Part shown: positions 36,222 through 49,400 of the stretch, piece after piece
How the letters are laid out: every line of letters starts with the position of its first letter
How positions within the stretch are numbered: position 1 is the first letter of the stretch
Assembly: GCA_026260175.1 (NCBI GenBank)
Contig: JAKCWW010000554.1
Coordinates: forward strand, 17,192-81,191
Direction: 5' to 3'
Source of the DNA: Reticulitermes lucifugus
Taxonomy: Eukaryota; Arthropoda; Insecta; Blattodea; Rhinotermitidae
Length of the DNA: 64,000 nucleotides
The notes under the pieces: generated by a model
Databases searched by the model: none
What the model was told of the DNA's origin: nothing
Seen by the model: the letters and a program-made list of their open reading frames with translations, nothing else
Position numbers and translations under genes: made by a program

Positions 36222-39200
36222 ATGAATTTTGGAAGGAAAACACCAAGTATGGGGACCCCATCAGTGTATTCCCATGTGACCACAAGATCATCAGCTAACC
36301 TGAAATCATCTCGATCAATGCGGTCTATTAGAATACCATGGTATCAGAAGCCAATATTGCAAGATGCCATTGTGTTGGATATTCAGAGAGGGGCACTTGT
36401 GACAGGAGTTTTCTCCTTGGTAAGTCTGTGTTGTTACTTGAATGGGGACATATTATGTCTGCTTTCCGGGCTACATATGCTTAAATTTGTTGACCAAACA
36501 TATGAATTTCAGTTAGGATTTTACCACTGGGCTGTTAGTTATTTCTGACCCCTTGAGATTTCACATTCATTTTTTCCTGTGAGTATCATTCCACCAATGC
36601 TGTATGCTCATTCATTCATCTGTCACATATGCTATATAATCTTAGTAATTGATAGTGTTATTAAATAACACAACCTTAAAACTTAATTCTGGATGCAGAA
36701 AGAAAATGAAAAAGAAAATTTTAAGATTCTGTAGTGGAAGAAGGCTGAAACATGTAGCTGACAACTTAACCTCCATCTAGTGCCAACATTAAGAATGCAT
36801 AGAGCTGTACTGCATCTTCACATGTCTTTGTGGCATGATGTTGCATTAAGCACAAGGGCAACTTCATTCTATCTTTTATATTGGAAAAAGTGCCAGAGAA
36901 GTACAGTAATTACTGAAGAGGAAAATGGTGCTCTGCATGGCCTAAGAGCATCTTGAGTTGAGTGCTATTCTCTTTTTTAGTCTTAGAGGAATAGAGGTTT
37001 CTGTGGTTTGATCATGTTGTTCAAAATTCACTGTAAAACAATTTTATATGAATGAAACTTTGTGAAGTGACTGTTATCCCTAGGACAGTCCTCCCATTGA
37101 AGTTGAATTATTTGCCCAACTTTTGCACATGAAATGTATTCTGTTGTACTTAGAATATGTGCAGTCATAAACACTAGTAACACTGTAATAATGCATGGTA
37201 TGTGATTTTAATACTTGTTATTGTGTAATAAACAAATTAAAAGTCAGTAAAAACATTTTGGCCAAGAAGGAAATGTAGAGGAACTATATATATGTTTTTT
37301 CATGTTTTGTAATAGAAATCACAAATAGAATTTTACCCTAGACACAGGATATGATTATTTATAGGAGGCTCATTACATTTCATTATTATATTATAACAGC
37401 CCTCTCTGATTAGTTTTCTGAATAAATGAATATTTGATGTCATTGTGCTGTAGCTGTAATTAAGTAACAAAATTGCTTCATAATGTTTCAGGTTCTGGGT
37501 CTGTTCACAATTTTCACAGCAATGTTTGACATCTACTGCCTTTCCCAGGCTGCACCTGGCTCCACTCATTATGGATATTACATTATCAGCTTTGAATTTG
37601 TATACGTGGGAAATGTCCATGGTAAAGCAGCTTTAGTACAAATCACAAGTTTTCACATCTAGGAATTGAAAAATACATAGACTAATTTTGTTTCAGAGTG
37701 AAAATGTTCCATTAGCACAGAGGAGTTGTACTTATTTGCAGAAGTCAGCAAATATTCTTACACTTAAGTGGACTGCTCTTCATAACAACTTCAGACTATG
37801 CTTCCCTCATTGGTTGCTACTATACTGTTTTTACAGATGTCAGAGATAACTGCTGGCATGTGTGTGTGCTGGACCCTCATTGTGTCATTGATTATTACTG
37901 CATTCAGTGATTACTGTAACGTGTGATAATTTTAAAGAATTTATATTAACACATTTTCTGTTGGTCCCAGACAGTTCTATTACTAACACACTCAGGTCTT
38001 TATACAGAATTTTTGAACAAAGACAGTACTGTTGGCTGCCTGCCCTTGTTTTGCATGCTTTGAGGAGTGCCAGTAGATGGCATGTAATGTCAAAATCAGT
38101 GTTGGAATCTGTGTGGCTGATTTTGGGAAATTATGGGTAAACTGGCCAGTTGATGGAATTTATACTTAGAAGAGAATGTGTTAATGATATGTATTGTTTT
38201 CAAGCAAGAGTTAGTGGCACAGTACTTGCAGTGTTTGTATCTTCAAAAGCAGTTCCATTTACATGACGAAAGATTGATGATATAAACAGAATAAGATGGC
38301 AACCAACAGATTTACTCATATACCAGTTTCTTGCAAAATGTTGACTTCTTGCTTGACTTTGTGTTTTTCTTTGGTTTTTTTTCAGTCCGTAATGCACTGA
38401 TTGTGTTTGCCTTGTTTTCCCTCATTGGTGGAATTGCAGTATTTGTCACAAGCATTATCCTCATCGTTGCCTTGAGGAAAGTAAGTACAAAGTACTGATC
38501 TTCCAACGTGATCCTGTATATCTGCGGAGCAATGGGCAAATGTGTAACTTGCTTCAGAAGCTGTTTTACATATTTTGTGATGTTGAAAGAAGTAATCAGT
38601 TACCTATGAAATAATAAATGTTCTGTTTGTATTCAAGTGTATTTTATAAAATTCTACTGATGGACATCTAGACCTATCCTGTAAGGGTTTAAATTATCAG
38701 CATTTTATTGATTAGTGAGTGAATTTTTAGGTAGTGATTTTTTAATAAATGTCCATTTACCATAAAAACTGAATGGAATCTGGGGAAACGTACAGGCTTC
38801 AGGAATTTGGGTCTCAGCATATTTAATACTTTGAACCTTGACTTGTTTACATAAACCACTCTGCAGGCAATCATTTTGTTTTTCTGTCCGCAGGAATATG
38901 AAAAGAAGATGGTTCCCTGGCTTTACTGCTTTGCTATATTTACACTGTTTCGACTGTTTGCATTTGTATTTGGCTCAATAGTGAACGATATGATATTTGG
39001 ATACAACATTGCGATGTGTGTTCTGTGGATCTTCTATACAGTGGCTAGTGTATATGGCTGGCTACTTGTGTACTCTCTGTATCTAGAACTGTGTGACCTA
39101 TCCAAGCTCGAAGATCTGGCTCATCTGAGGGTAAGCTGATCATTAATCTACAGCACTTGTTTTTGTGATTTTAAGTGAAATTAAAAAGAAAAGGACCACT

Positions 39201-40484
39201 GTAATTGAATTAAAAAGTAATGCATAAAAAGCAGTTAATGCTGTGTGGGACATTGCCTGAATTGGAAGAATTGATCATAATAAGTTGTAATAAAGGGTTG
39301 GTATTTCAGTTTGATTCTATTCTCACATTAGTTATGAGACAGGGTAGCACACACGTTTTTAAATTCAGTAGTGCCACCAACCATTTCATCAGCATCACTT
39401 GCTATCCTTTATTTCTCCCACATAAGGCACTGGTATTTCTCATTATATGTCAGTTTTTAAATGTTACTATAAAACTGTTGTTGAAAGTTTCAGCTCTGCA
39501 GTTTGGAAATTATGGACATGAAAATTAATCAGGGGTTGTTGGGAATTACAGATAGAGGATGTGAACACTATTTTGATGTTGTGATTAATCGTATTATGTG
39601 GGTTAATGAAGCTGTTATTATCTGAGACTACAGTAAAATTCCATTAATCCAATACCCCAGAACCAGACAGGTGCTGGATTATCAGATTGTACCTAACTGA
39701 CCTAAGTTCTTACAGGTAATGTTTTTTCACTGCACCTATACTTGGGCTGCACAGCTAATCAGGGGAGTGTTCCATTTGGATACCTCCTTTATCTGCTGGT
39801 TCATGGTCATCAGGGTCCTATTCTGTGTTTTCTGGAGTCTTCATAGCTAAAAAAGTTGACAGAGTAGGAGGCAAGGTGTCAGGAGATACCATAGTGGTTG
39901 GTGTACAGACACTCTTGGAGGCTGTTTTGAACATGTCCCCGAGATCTGCCTGTTTCACGGATCAAGCTTTTTCTGATAAAAAGAATTAAGGACTACTATC
40001 CTCAAGTGCTGGATTATCAAGAATGATGGATTATCAGCCGATGGATTAAAGGAATTTTGCTGTATATGGCATAGAATAGTAAGATGTTAGTGAAAAATGA
40101 ATTGCAAAGGGTGCAGAAGTGGTATTGGCCAGTTGGGGCCCAGCTGTAGAACCTCAGAATGAATGCATAAACAAGTGGGGATGGGGTGCATGGAGATTGA
40201 CTGACTGGCTCTGTAGCTGGTCCCCACTTGGCAACTATTGCCCCCCCCCCCAGAGGCGAAACCCACACTGTACTAGTCATGCATTTGTCTGGAAGGGCTG
40301 CTGAAGAAAACCATGAAAGCCTCAGTTGGTGTGGCAGATGATCCCTGTGTTGCTTTACATAATCACATTATCTTCCTTCCAGATGGGAACAATGGCATCT
40401 CTGAATGCATCCACAACTCATTCGATAGCTGGTTCGCGCCCAACAACACCACACAGCACTGTGTCCACAGCTCAGGTCATGTGA
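36222..40484 (+). CDS. Four-pass membrane protein, possibly Pasiflora-like
   Basis: Five coding exons are 36222-36419, 37492-37621, 38386-38480, 38894-39130 and 40383-40484 (TGA), all GT-AG with matching phases, giving about 253 residues. The N-terminus is Ser/Thr/Arg-rich and predicted cytosolic (about residues 1-50, including RKTPSMGTPSVYSHV). Four hydrophobic helices follow: ALVTGVFSLVLGLFTIFTAM (about 58-77), ALIVFALFSLIGGIAVFVTS (about 112-135), WLYCFAIFTLFRLFAFVFG (about 150-168) and IAMCVLWIFYTVASVYGWLL (about 178-200). The tail is Ser/Thr-rich (RPTTPHSTVSTAQVM). Topology and length fit the insect four-pass family that includes the septate-junction proteins Pasiflora 1 and 2, but I could not align it, so that name is an inference. 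The ATG at 36222 follows the acceptor TTTTCAG by one base. A piggyBac scrap lies just upstream and a pogo-like element sits in the last intron. Confidence 0.85.
36560..36675. repeat. Dispersed repeat, copy A
   Basis: ATTCCACCAATGCTGTATGC, CTCATTCATTCAT and TAATCTTAGTAATTGATAGT followed by TTAAATAACACA match 50062-50150 in the POLDIP2 intron with about one change in six. The family is not recognised. Confidence 0.6.
39631..40062 (-). mobile_element. Pogo/Tigger-like deletion derivative, copy 2
   Basis: The ends are CAGTAAAATTCCATTAATCC and GGATTAAAGGAATTTTGCTG, flanked by TA on both sides (39629-39630, 40063-40064). It is related to 7740-8197 in opposite orientation; the minus strand reads KQADLGDMFKTASKSVCT followed by a Pro/Ser/Thr/Glu-rich stretch. 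It is 432 bp, in the last intron of the four-pass protein gene. Confidence 0.75.
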
Positions 40485-41339
40485 AGACATGAAGAGTATG
40501 TTTAGAATGTTTCATTTGTTTGAGGAAATGACACAGCCATGTGTTCATTACCTTTTTATGGCAGTACATTCCCACAGTGTACATTTAAAAACTCATTATG
40601 ATTGTTGCGAGATTTGAGGTTCTCACAGCAGAAGATTCAAGTTTTTTATAGTGTCAGTAGTTGATAACTTTACCAGCTGACATGCTGTTATCCCAGAAGA
40701 CATGGATCTTCTGATGATTGTTACTGGTAATAATACACATACTCTGCAAAGAGTAAAAGCAGAACAATTTAGCAATTTAAACATTAGAGTAATGTTTTTA
40801 TGGGAAGTGAAGAAATATGACTCATCTTATGTATTTTCAAGGTTTTTTTTTTTACTGGTATATTTGTATATCTGTGTATTAATTTTTTATATTTTTCTTT
40901 AAAATGTTGCTTCTGACAAGATTCTGAGATAGTTTCACAATACTTAAAGTTATAGTACAACTAGATCAGTATTTTTAAGTTCCAGCAACTAACTTTTCCT
41001 CAGTCGTAGAGTTACACAAGATGGATTGTATGTAACTGTTTCTCAGAGATTACTTTCTTAATCATATCACGTTCAGAAGTATAGAGTGATGTATAATGTG
41101 ATATTCTCTGAACCGTCCATAAGTGTATATTGCAAAAGCGCAATTGCAGAAATGCAAATTAATTGTGGCTTTGCTTTTTTAAATCATTTACATCAAAATG
41201 CTCGTGATGAATTATCCAAACATAGTGTTTAATTTTTATGGGCCCATGTATAACCCCTTATGTGTACTAACCAGAACAAATGACCTACAGCAAAAGGCTG
41301 TTGTGGTGGAGTTTTTACTTTTTGTTTATATTGTCTTTA

Positions 41340-41720
41340 ATAATTTCCTTCATCTTTACTTTTTTGTATAAAATCCCTGGGAGTCATAGCTGTTAACCAC
41401 ATGTATATACCCTGTTTACAGGAGTCTACCTCACCAAACACAGTGATACCAGCACCAAAGCACACACTTTTTCTCAGTACATTGTTCAGTCCCATGCCTT
41501 GGTTTGGACAAAATGTATTACTTTCTGAAACATGACTGCATTTTGAATATTTTACACTCTTTGGAAATAAAAGACACCATGTAGTAAACAAGTGTGTGGG
41601 GAGGCAGTGGAATGTTATGCTTGGTCAAGAATTCCAAGGGGACTGGTGCATTGTTGTGTTGCAGTATTGGCGAACCTAACTGCTTTGCTTCAGAACATCC
41701 AACCATGGGACATAAGAAGG
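41340..41720 (-). mobile_element. Mariner/Tc1-like transposase scrap
   Basis: The minus strand from about 41680 reads ILQHNNAPVPLEFLTKHNIP then LPPHTL, recalling the HDNAPAH...[20 protein letters not shown] block of mariner transposases, including the second catalytic Asp position (here Asn). After a frameshift LLFPK follows. Strongly decayed. Confidence 0.55.
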
Positions 41721-43875
41721 TCATTTCAGGGTTTTGGGAGGAAATAACAGGCCTCTTGCATGGACATCTTTAGTAGCAATAAGTTTGTGGTCTTCCTTTT
41801 CCAATACACGTTTCTTTCTGTGCGTATTTTGTCTCCACTTTATATATTCCTCACCTTTTCTTGCTGCTTCTTTCAACTGTTCAGGCTATGAGGGAGTGCA
41901 TGGTAGATCTACCCTTGTTGGCACTGACTGTAGGCCTTTATCATATCCTCTAATTACTTCTATCCATTTTTTTGCTTTTGTTTGTCTCCCATTTTGTAAT
42001 GTGCATCTCCCATTTTGGTATGTCTCTGGTGTAACCGTGCCCAACCCTTTCTTGGAGGTTTCCTCATTTTGATGCACCCTAATGATTTCTTGGGCTGAAG
42101 TGAGAAGATCTTACAAATTTTATTATTTCTTCACAACATTAGCAGGTAATGTACAGTTTTAAATTTGCTTATGGTTGAAAACTGGAGGTATCACTATGTG
42201 CTGCTGCCATTTGAGTGTGACCTGTTTTGGTTACTTACATCATTGCTGCAAGGGCAGCTGGTTTTGCTTATGGTGATATTACATTCATTTTGACATAATT
42301 GTATGCTATGTAGGGTGTGCACTCAAGTGTTGGTCATTGGTGAACACATGTTAGCTTGTCTTGCTCCCCTTTCTATGTCACACCTTCTGGTCCTTCTGGC
42401 TGGTGCTGTGGCTGGAACAGGTGAGAGAGAGAGAGAGGAAGTAGTAGAGCTAGTGGCCTGGTAGAGGCTTGTATCTGAGGTGGTGAATGAAGGGTTCTTG
42501 TGGGAAAGAAACAGTAGTGCTTCTGTTTGTAATTTGTCAGTTGTGTGTGTAAAACAGGAGTTGTAATATATTCTTGTGGCTCTTTAAGACATAATGATTG
42601 GCAGTTACCAGTCCACTGGTAATAAGTTGCTGATTGGAAGAGTGTTTTGAGTCGACAGTTTGGTAACTGAACAAAGATGCAATTTTACATGCATTCATGG
42701 ATGATGCACGTAATGTAGTTGTGCATCTTTGGATATATGTAAGTCATTTTGTTTTAATCAAGTCGGCCACTCTTGGAAGATTTGATTCTGTAAAATGTGT
42801 GGGCCTGTGATGTTTCTTCCTTACTGGTTGGTGGTTCACTGAGTTTTGGTGTTGTAGATTGCTTGTCGTCATCTACGTGAAACTTTGGAGTGCAGTGAGC
42901 TGGGGAACTGTGATTTTAATAAAGTGGTATATTCCCATGGCAATACAGGGGGGGGGGGTTGAAACCGCTGAAGCAAAAAAATTGTCTTTCAGTTGCACCA
43001 TTACTTGCGATATGATCACAAATCATCAAGACATTCATTACAGCCTTCTTTTCATTCACCTAACAGCACATCTCCTCCCCAGATTACCTCCTGCAACAAG
43101 AGTTTAAAATGTCATTTGGCAGTTGTCATTACAAGCAGTTTTTCTTTGTTTTATTAGATTCTTTAAGCAGGAGCATGAGTATTTATCATATGTATATATA
43201 TATATATAATTGTATCCTATGTTGGCATCATTGATTCGCTTTTTTATTAATATTTGGAGGTAGAATCATACAATATTTCATACTCGCTGGATGTTTTTAT
43301 TATATATTTATAATCCTTATTTGGAATAATGTTTATAACATGTTTAATTTGCTGCTGATGTGTTTATTACTTTAGGTTAAAACTTAGTCCATTACAGGAA
43401 TGACCAACTTTAGCTTAACTGTTTTAAGGCAGCTAGCAAGTATGAGAGCAGTGTGATGTAAATGTATCAGCTGTTGTCCATGAGGCTGCTTGTAGTTTAC
43501 ATATTAGGATGAAAATATAATGTCATATATTATGAATGCCATTGAACACTTGATTGCATGAACCCTCAAATTTTAATGCCTCTGTACCCAGTATTTGGGG
43601 GAAAAAGTGCATGAATGCTTGATTTATCAGAGTCTTGATTATTCGTAGTGGAAAATTTGGTTTAAGTAAGATTTTAAAATGAAATTAATTGTGTCAGTTT
43701 CATGGTTGAAATTATGCTGTTGGAGGGCACTGCATCCTCATACTTTTTTTTTAAGTCCTAAACAGAAAAATGAACTTGTGAGGTGGGAGACAGACTAACA
43801 CCACCTAATGTCGGGGCTTAAAAGTGTGTATGGCAGGCAACAAACTTATAAGCTAAGGTGAAGATAAAGGTTGTC

Positions 43876-44100
43876 ATTTTGCACACCATGAAAGCATATG
43901 GGGGAGTGGAGGTATAGCTGCATACATTCTTAAACCTTGGCACTCAAAGGTGAGTGGTCAGCTTTATGGCCTAGCCATTTCACTGCTAGGGAAAGCGCTC
44001 CCAGTGCTGACGGAATAGGTGGCTGGGTGGGCCCCAGAGCTGATTTGGAACCTTTGGAGAGGAGAGAAGTCTGTCCCTGCTTTATCTTCCAGTTTGGTAG
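43876..44100 (-). repeat. tRNA-derived SINE copy (degenerate)
   Basis: CACCATGAAAGCATATGGGG, then TATAGCTGCATACATTCTTA and CTAGCCATTTCACTGCTAGG, match the family body. The tRNA-like head is mostly lost. Confidence 0.7.
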
Positions 44101-44429
44101 TGTAACTAATGACAAGAGAAGGTAGGCACATGAAATTGAGAATGGAGATAGATCATAAACATATCTACAAATACAAAAAATATATTGCATATACATCCTA
44201 CAAACATGGCAAAGGCATGGAACTTTGAGGTTATGTCCAATAAATTTAATGTAGACATCTGTACTTAAAGTTCTTCCCAGAAATCGGATACATGATAAGA
44301 AATAACTAAAAACAAAAATGACACCTTTTCATGACCTAAGAATTTCATTTATGAAATTAAAATCTGTTTAAGGTACAATACAGATTTTTAGTATGGTAAT
44401 GTCTGAATCAACATAGTGAATGTTTCCTA

Positions 44430-45761
44430 CTACTTGTTTAAGATACAGTACTCTATCATCTCTTCAAGCACTTCTGTATTTCTTTCTCTGAAAATAGGAT
44501 CATTCTGGTAACATTCAATTAAATATTGGCTCTTATCTGTTAGCTGGAACATAGTCATGTGATTGGGATCAGAGAAGATCATCTTTAGATACTCCCCTGT
44601 CATCATACATTGTTGAAAGTATAATGCTGCTGCCATCCTCCCAGCATCCCGGTAGAAATTACAGCTCTCGGTGAACTCAGACCATGGTACTAGTAGATCA
44701 GCATCAAGATGATGACTGAGTAGTTCTGATGAGAAACTCTGATAATATGTTGTAAGAAACACATCCATGTTCGACTCTCTGAAATGTCTCCTAGTGACTA
44801 AGTGCAGAAACCACATGACCTCACTCGCTGGAGGGTTGTACCTGATGAGTTGGAAATCTACAAATCGTGCTTCAATTGGCTTATTACTGTCATTGTATCG
44901 GAAGAAGATGTTATTCACCCAGAGGTCTCCATGACAGACTACGTTTCTGAATTTTGTAGATGGCTTCACAAATTCACACATCTTTTCCAAAGTCTGTGGC
45001 AGTTTCTTGCAGATAACATCAAAGTTTTCATAATTTTGTCCATAGTTTGGAAGATGTTCCAACATACTTATCATTCCTTTTACTGAAGCCTTCATAAATC
45101 TGTTTCCTGGGTGACCTTCAGTGGCTACCCATTCAGTCTCGAAGAATATGTCTGGGTAGGCATCAATGATCTGGCATGCCTGTCCGGAGGTAGAAATTTT
45201 TGGCCTTCTTTCCTCAAATATAACTGATGCAGCATGGTAACGGGCCAGAGTCTGTAGCATTAATATACAGTGGTCATAATCCATTGGACTTCTGCTGTCG
45301 GTATGATGGAAACCAAGAGCAACAAGATCTTCCAGAACAATTATATCAGGTTTAGAAAGATAACACTCACATGTCCAAAAATGTGCACTTGAATTATCAT
45401 CCTCAAGAGTTTGCTTACTTTTAATTATGCATTTCTTTAAATCTGGAAGAAGGTTTGAAAAGAAACCTACTTCCTTTTTGAAAGCTTGGATTGTTTCTAC
45501 ATACTCTTGAAACACTTTGTTTTTCATGGGCACAGATTTAGCAAAAAACTCTAGTTTCTGTACCTGATTCCCTTCACGTAACAGAACTGTGGCCTGCAGC
45601 TTCAAATGATCGCCCATGAAACCCATTTGATCTTCACTCAGCGGACCTATGTTTGTTTCTAATAAATAAAAGTCTGATGCCTGCAGCTTTTTTGCTATAA
45701 TGTCACACCATTCTTCACGAGAAAGCAAATCTGCATACACATTTCTATCACCACTCTCCAT
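44430..45761 (-). CDS. CHK/EcKinase-like small-molecule kinase, intronless coding region
   Basis: A single open frame of 443 residues on the minus strand, typical in length for the family (about 400-450). It has the insect CHK (ecdysteroid-kinase-like, aminoglycoside-phosphotransferase fold) landmarks: EFFAKSVP at about 71-78 with the ATP-binding Lys75, FKKEVGFFSNLLP at about 94-106, the hinge IVLEDL at about 141-146, the catalytic loop CHGDLWVNNIFF at about 276-287, and the metal-binding VDFQLIRY at about 301-308. Founding members phosphorylate ecdysteroids at C-22; many relatives are thought to act in detoxification, so the substrate is unknown. The start MESGDRNVYADLLSREEW is the first Met of the frame. 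The next gene (POLDIP2) is divergent, with about 720 bp between the two start codons. No intron is needed in the coding region. Confidence 0.93.
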   Translation of the reverse strand: MESGDRNVYADLLSREEWCDIIAKKLQASDFYLLETNIGPLSEDQMGFMGDHLKLQATVLLREGNQVQKLEFFAKSVPMKNKVFQEYVETIQAFKKEVGFFSNLLPDLKKCIIKSKQTLEDDNSSAHFWTCECYLSKPDIIVLEDLVALGFHHTDSRSPMDYDHCILMLQTLARYHAASVIFEERRPKISTSGQACQIIDAYPDIFFETEWVATEGHPGNRFMKASVKGMISMLEHLPNYGQNYENFDVICKKLPQTLEKMCEFVKPSTKFRNVVCHGDLWVNNIFFRYNDSNKPIEARFVDFQLIRYNPPASEVMWFLHLVTRRHFRESNMDVFLTTYYQSFSSELLSHHLDADLLVPWSEFTESCNFYRDAGRMAAALYFQQCMMTGEYLKMIFSDPNHMTMFQLTDKSQYLIECYQNDPIFRERNTEVLEEMIEYCILNK

Positions 45762-46478
45762 CCTTCCATGCGATCTAACAACAGCTGAGCTGCTTGCAAA
45801 ATTCTGTTGGTTAGGGTTCTATTTTTATCACAATTCATACAGATAAGATAATTTGCTTAAAGGTCTGCAAACATGATAACAATATGTGGGATTTGAGTTT
45901 CTCAGTGGTGTGGATTAAGGTTAAGTCTTGACAGGTAAATACTGTGGTTGCAGACATTCGTAAGTAGCATACTTCACCATCTTCCGGGTTTGGCTACGCA
46001 GGGAGATAATCCAGCCACCTCTCAGCTAACTACGGGCAGTCAGTTAAACCATTCTTGTGTACAACATTAGTAACTGGAATGTGAAAATTATTCCTTCCGG
46101 ATTGGTGTTGGGAGGGGGGGGATGCCAAACATCATGCAGTATAGGGGCGAGAGGGGGGGGGCCGCCAACGCTAACCGGGTTGACAGCTTGGATGATGGGG
46201 CAGGGCGTAGTATGACATGTGACACTGTCAAACTTTCGTGGATAATGAGGTCCTTGCCCCTTTAAAAACGATGCTTTGCATATTAATACCTCCATCAAGC
46301 AGCATTATGAAGCTAGTTACCAGTTTCGAAGGATCATTCGTGTTCAGTTTCTATTCAACAGTAGTCTTTTCAAGGAGACTATGTGCGCTTATGTGGGACA
46401 CTTCTAAAACATAGTTGGCAAAACTGTAAATCGATCCTGGTGCAGTGTGTTGTTGTTTTGATTGTACAGTTAATTGCG
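45762..46478. promoter_or_regulatory. Intergenic region between divergent CHK kinase and POLDIP2
   Basis: It must hold the upstream sequences of both genes. It contains G-rich runs (46113-46162) and no obvious TATA box placed with respect to either start. A shared bidirectional promoter is possible but not shown. Confidence 0.45.
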
Positions 46479-49400
46479 ATGGAATTAATGGTAGGACTGA
46501 CGAAGTGCGTAAAGAAAAATCTGTTCGATGTGTCCATTCGAATATGTATGGTTCAAAGTATGCATTACACGAGGTGAGTTTCGTTGTGTATGTGATTCTC
46601 GTGAAGTGATGTCGTTGGTACTAAATTATGCTTCAACGGCATCACATAACCTTAACAATTTTTAGAAACTGTGACCGCAAGAAGAGCGTTGAAGTAATCA
46701 TTGGTATTCTATGAAGGCGACTAATTATGGTGAACACAAATGTTGTACTGGAGTGCGTGAATTTCATTTTACATTATTCGAACGTAAATATTTGTGTGAG
46801 GATGGAAGGTAGCTGTTTGTACTGTTAAGAAAGTGGTATTGAGGAAGATTTATTTTATAAAGTAATGGGTTTCCTATGATTTCAGATTAGCAGAAGTTGG
46901 TAGATTGGAAACGCCTAAAATTCAGGGTAAATATGACACTGGACAATTGTTTCTACATCGAGTATTTGGGTATCGAGGAGTGGTCTTATTTCCATGGCTG
47001 GCGAGAGTCTATGACAGGGATATACCTAACAAGAGAGCTAGGTATGTGTCTTACCTATGTCTTGGAGAATTAAATTGTATTATTAGCTTTCTGATGTTTT
47101 TTGCAATTGTGTAGCTGTACATTACACAGAGAAAATTGTATCTCCCCCTCTCCTCAGTTCTTGAAGGCGTTCTAAATTGTTTATTTTTATATTTATATGT
47201 GAAAGTATATGAAGTGTGTTATTCCAGTTTTGTTTGGAGGAATATGTGAGAATGTTCTTCTATTCTTTTACAAAATAAGCCATATTAAAAATACTGAAAA
47301 TGTAAAATTGAGAAGTTTAAATTCCAATACAACAATGAATTTTATCAAGCACAAAAATATACACTATGGGCAGGAAGTGGTCCTACGTTTGTTTTGGAGA
47401 ATTAAGTTGTAATATTAGCTTTCTGATGTTTCTTGCAATTGTGTAGTCTATAAGACTTGTAAATGCTAAATATGAAATAAAAAGTGAATTTGAAAGTTCT
47501 TATATATTTTACAATTAATGAACCTCTTTCTTAATGCTCAGAATATTGTTCTCCCTCATTGTGACTACATCATGGCGAAAGAAATTAATATTGTGTAACT
47601 AGGCATACATTTATACCACCTTGGAATTAGCATATATTAAATTTGGATTGTTAGAAACGGTATTTATTGAGAACTTTGTTCATCAGTATTGGTTCTGTAT
47701 TCTGAATTACCATGTTCATTTCTGTGGAGTTCATTGTGTGTCTGGTTTTGTTTGCAGCCAAGATGATGCTAACTTTAATCATGTTGGGAAGGAAGTGAAG
47801 GGGCGGACACATACATTCTATCAGGTGTTGATAGACTCCAGGGACTGTCCTTACATTGTAGGTACTGGTGCACATATCTGTAGATAGCTTAGGGAAGGGT
47901 GAATTGCAGTTGAGCCCATATTTCCTCTGTATTTTGGGCTTTCAAATGGCGAGACAGCTTTGACCCTATATTGGAATCTTAACCCTGACCTGGCACGTGA
48001 CTGGTGTCAGAGTAAGATAATATGTCCTTTGCGACTTATGCTTTAAGCAAGTGTCATGTATAAATACTCTTTGTTTACAGCTATGTTTCATGTTATTTCA
48101 CAAAACAATACAGTCCTGTAACATGTAGTCCATCAAGAATGGTGCTGCATTGTTCTGAGCCAGGATTTGTTTTTACATTTAGTTTTTCTGATGAAAGCAT
48201 AGCATACCAGTCTCATATTTCAAAGGCATCAGTCTCATGATGAGCTGTAGATGTGGTATATTTAATGCAAACAATTAAGTATTTTTGTATTGTGGTTGTT
48301 TAATTGCAGCGGGCCCAGACAGAAGCTGTGACGTTCCTTGGCAACCAGGACAGTAGCCGTAGTCTGTATGCAATCCCAGGTCTGGATTATGTTGCTCATG
48401 AGGACATTCTTCCTTACACTACAACAGAGAAGCAGCCTTTGCAGCATGAGTTGTTTGACAAGTTCCTCATGTACTATCCAGACAAAGGTACAAATGTTAT
48501 CGCTATCCATATGATTGGACTTGATCTTTGAGAACAATTTCCTATCATAATGCATGTTATATGAGAAGTACTCTTTTGCAAGATTTTAGTTTCTAACAGC
48601 AGTGTTGGTGATGATTCAAGTCTTCTGGGATGTTATGCTGTGTTGGCTGGTAAATAGCTACCAACATTTTGGAGGCACTATGCTCCTCAAAAACATCATT
48701 AACTCTCTACCAGGCAACACAATGTAACATCCCAGAATACTTGAATCTTAGTGCTGTATTGTTATTGCCATTAACATAGAAAGGTAGAATAAGAGGAAAT
48801 AACAATCAGAGATTAACACCAGCCTTCTCCTCAGTGGGTATTGGAGGCTATTTCCCTGAGGGTAAAGCATCCAGGGTACAAGGCTGACCACTCACGTGTC
48901 TCTAGTGCTGAAGTTTAAAGTGCCTTCATGACATGCACAGGGACAATTTTACCTGTACCTGAGAGACTAAAAAACAAGTTTGAATAAGCAATAGTAATGT
49001 TCTATTTTGGATTTCGTCAGTAGGAAATAATAAGCAGCCTGGATTGTTGCTCATTGTCATCGTTTGAGGTAAGTGATTACATAGTTTATGTGTATGTTCT
49101 CATTGCAATCATTTTATTTACAGATCCTCCATTTGGGGCACAGGAAACACTGCGTGCATGGCAAAAGAAGAATCACCCATGGCTTGAGCTGTCAGATGTT
49201 CACAAGGAGACAACAGAGAATGTTCGTGTTACAGTGATTCCATTCTACATGGGTTGCCGGGAATCACAGGCTACCTCTGTGTTCTGGGTCTGTGTCTGTA
49301 TATAGACATTATGTTTGTAATTTATTTTGTTCAGTTCTGTGTAATTTGTCAGCATTGTTCTGCAATAACTTAAAAGTGAAAGTAGAATAATCTCTCTTTT

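Larger units (their letters stand above)
40485..44429. other. 3' UTR of the four-pass gene and intergenic DNA
   Basis: No gene recognised. It contains a mariner-like scrap (41340-41720), (GA)n at 42422, (TA)n near 43192, poly-G at 42949 and a SINE at 43876. The minus-strand frame at 41886-42077 is open and basic (GRCTLQNGRQTKAKKWIEV) but matches no family I know. Confidence 0.5.

Noticed and set aside
41886-42077. Basic minus-strand open frame
   Set aside because: No recognisable domain, no neighbours in frame, and it lies next to a mariner scrap; left unassigned.
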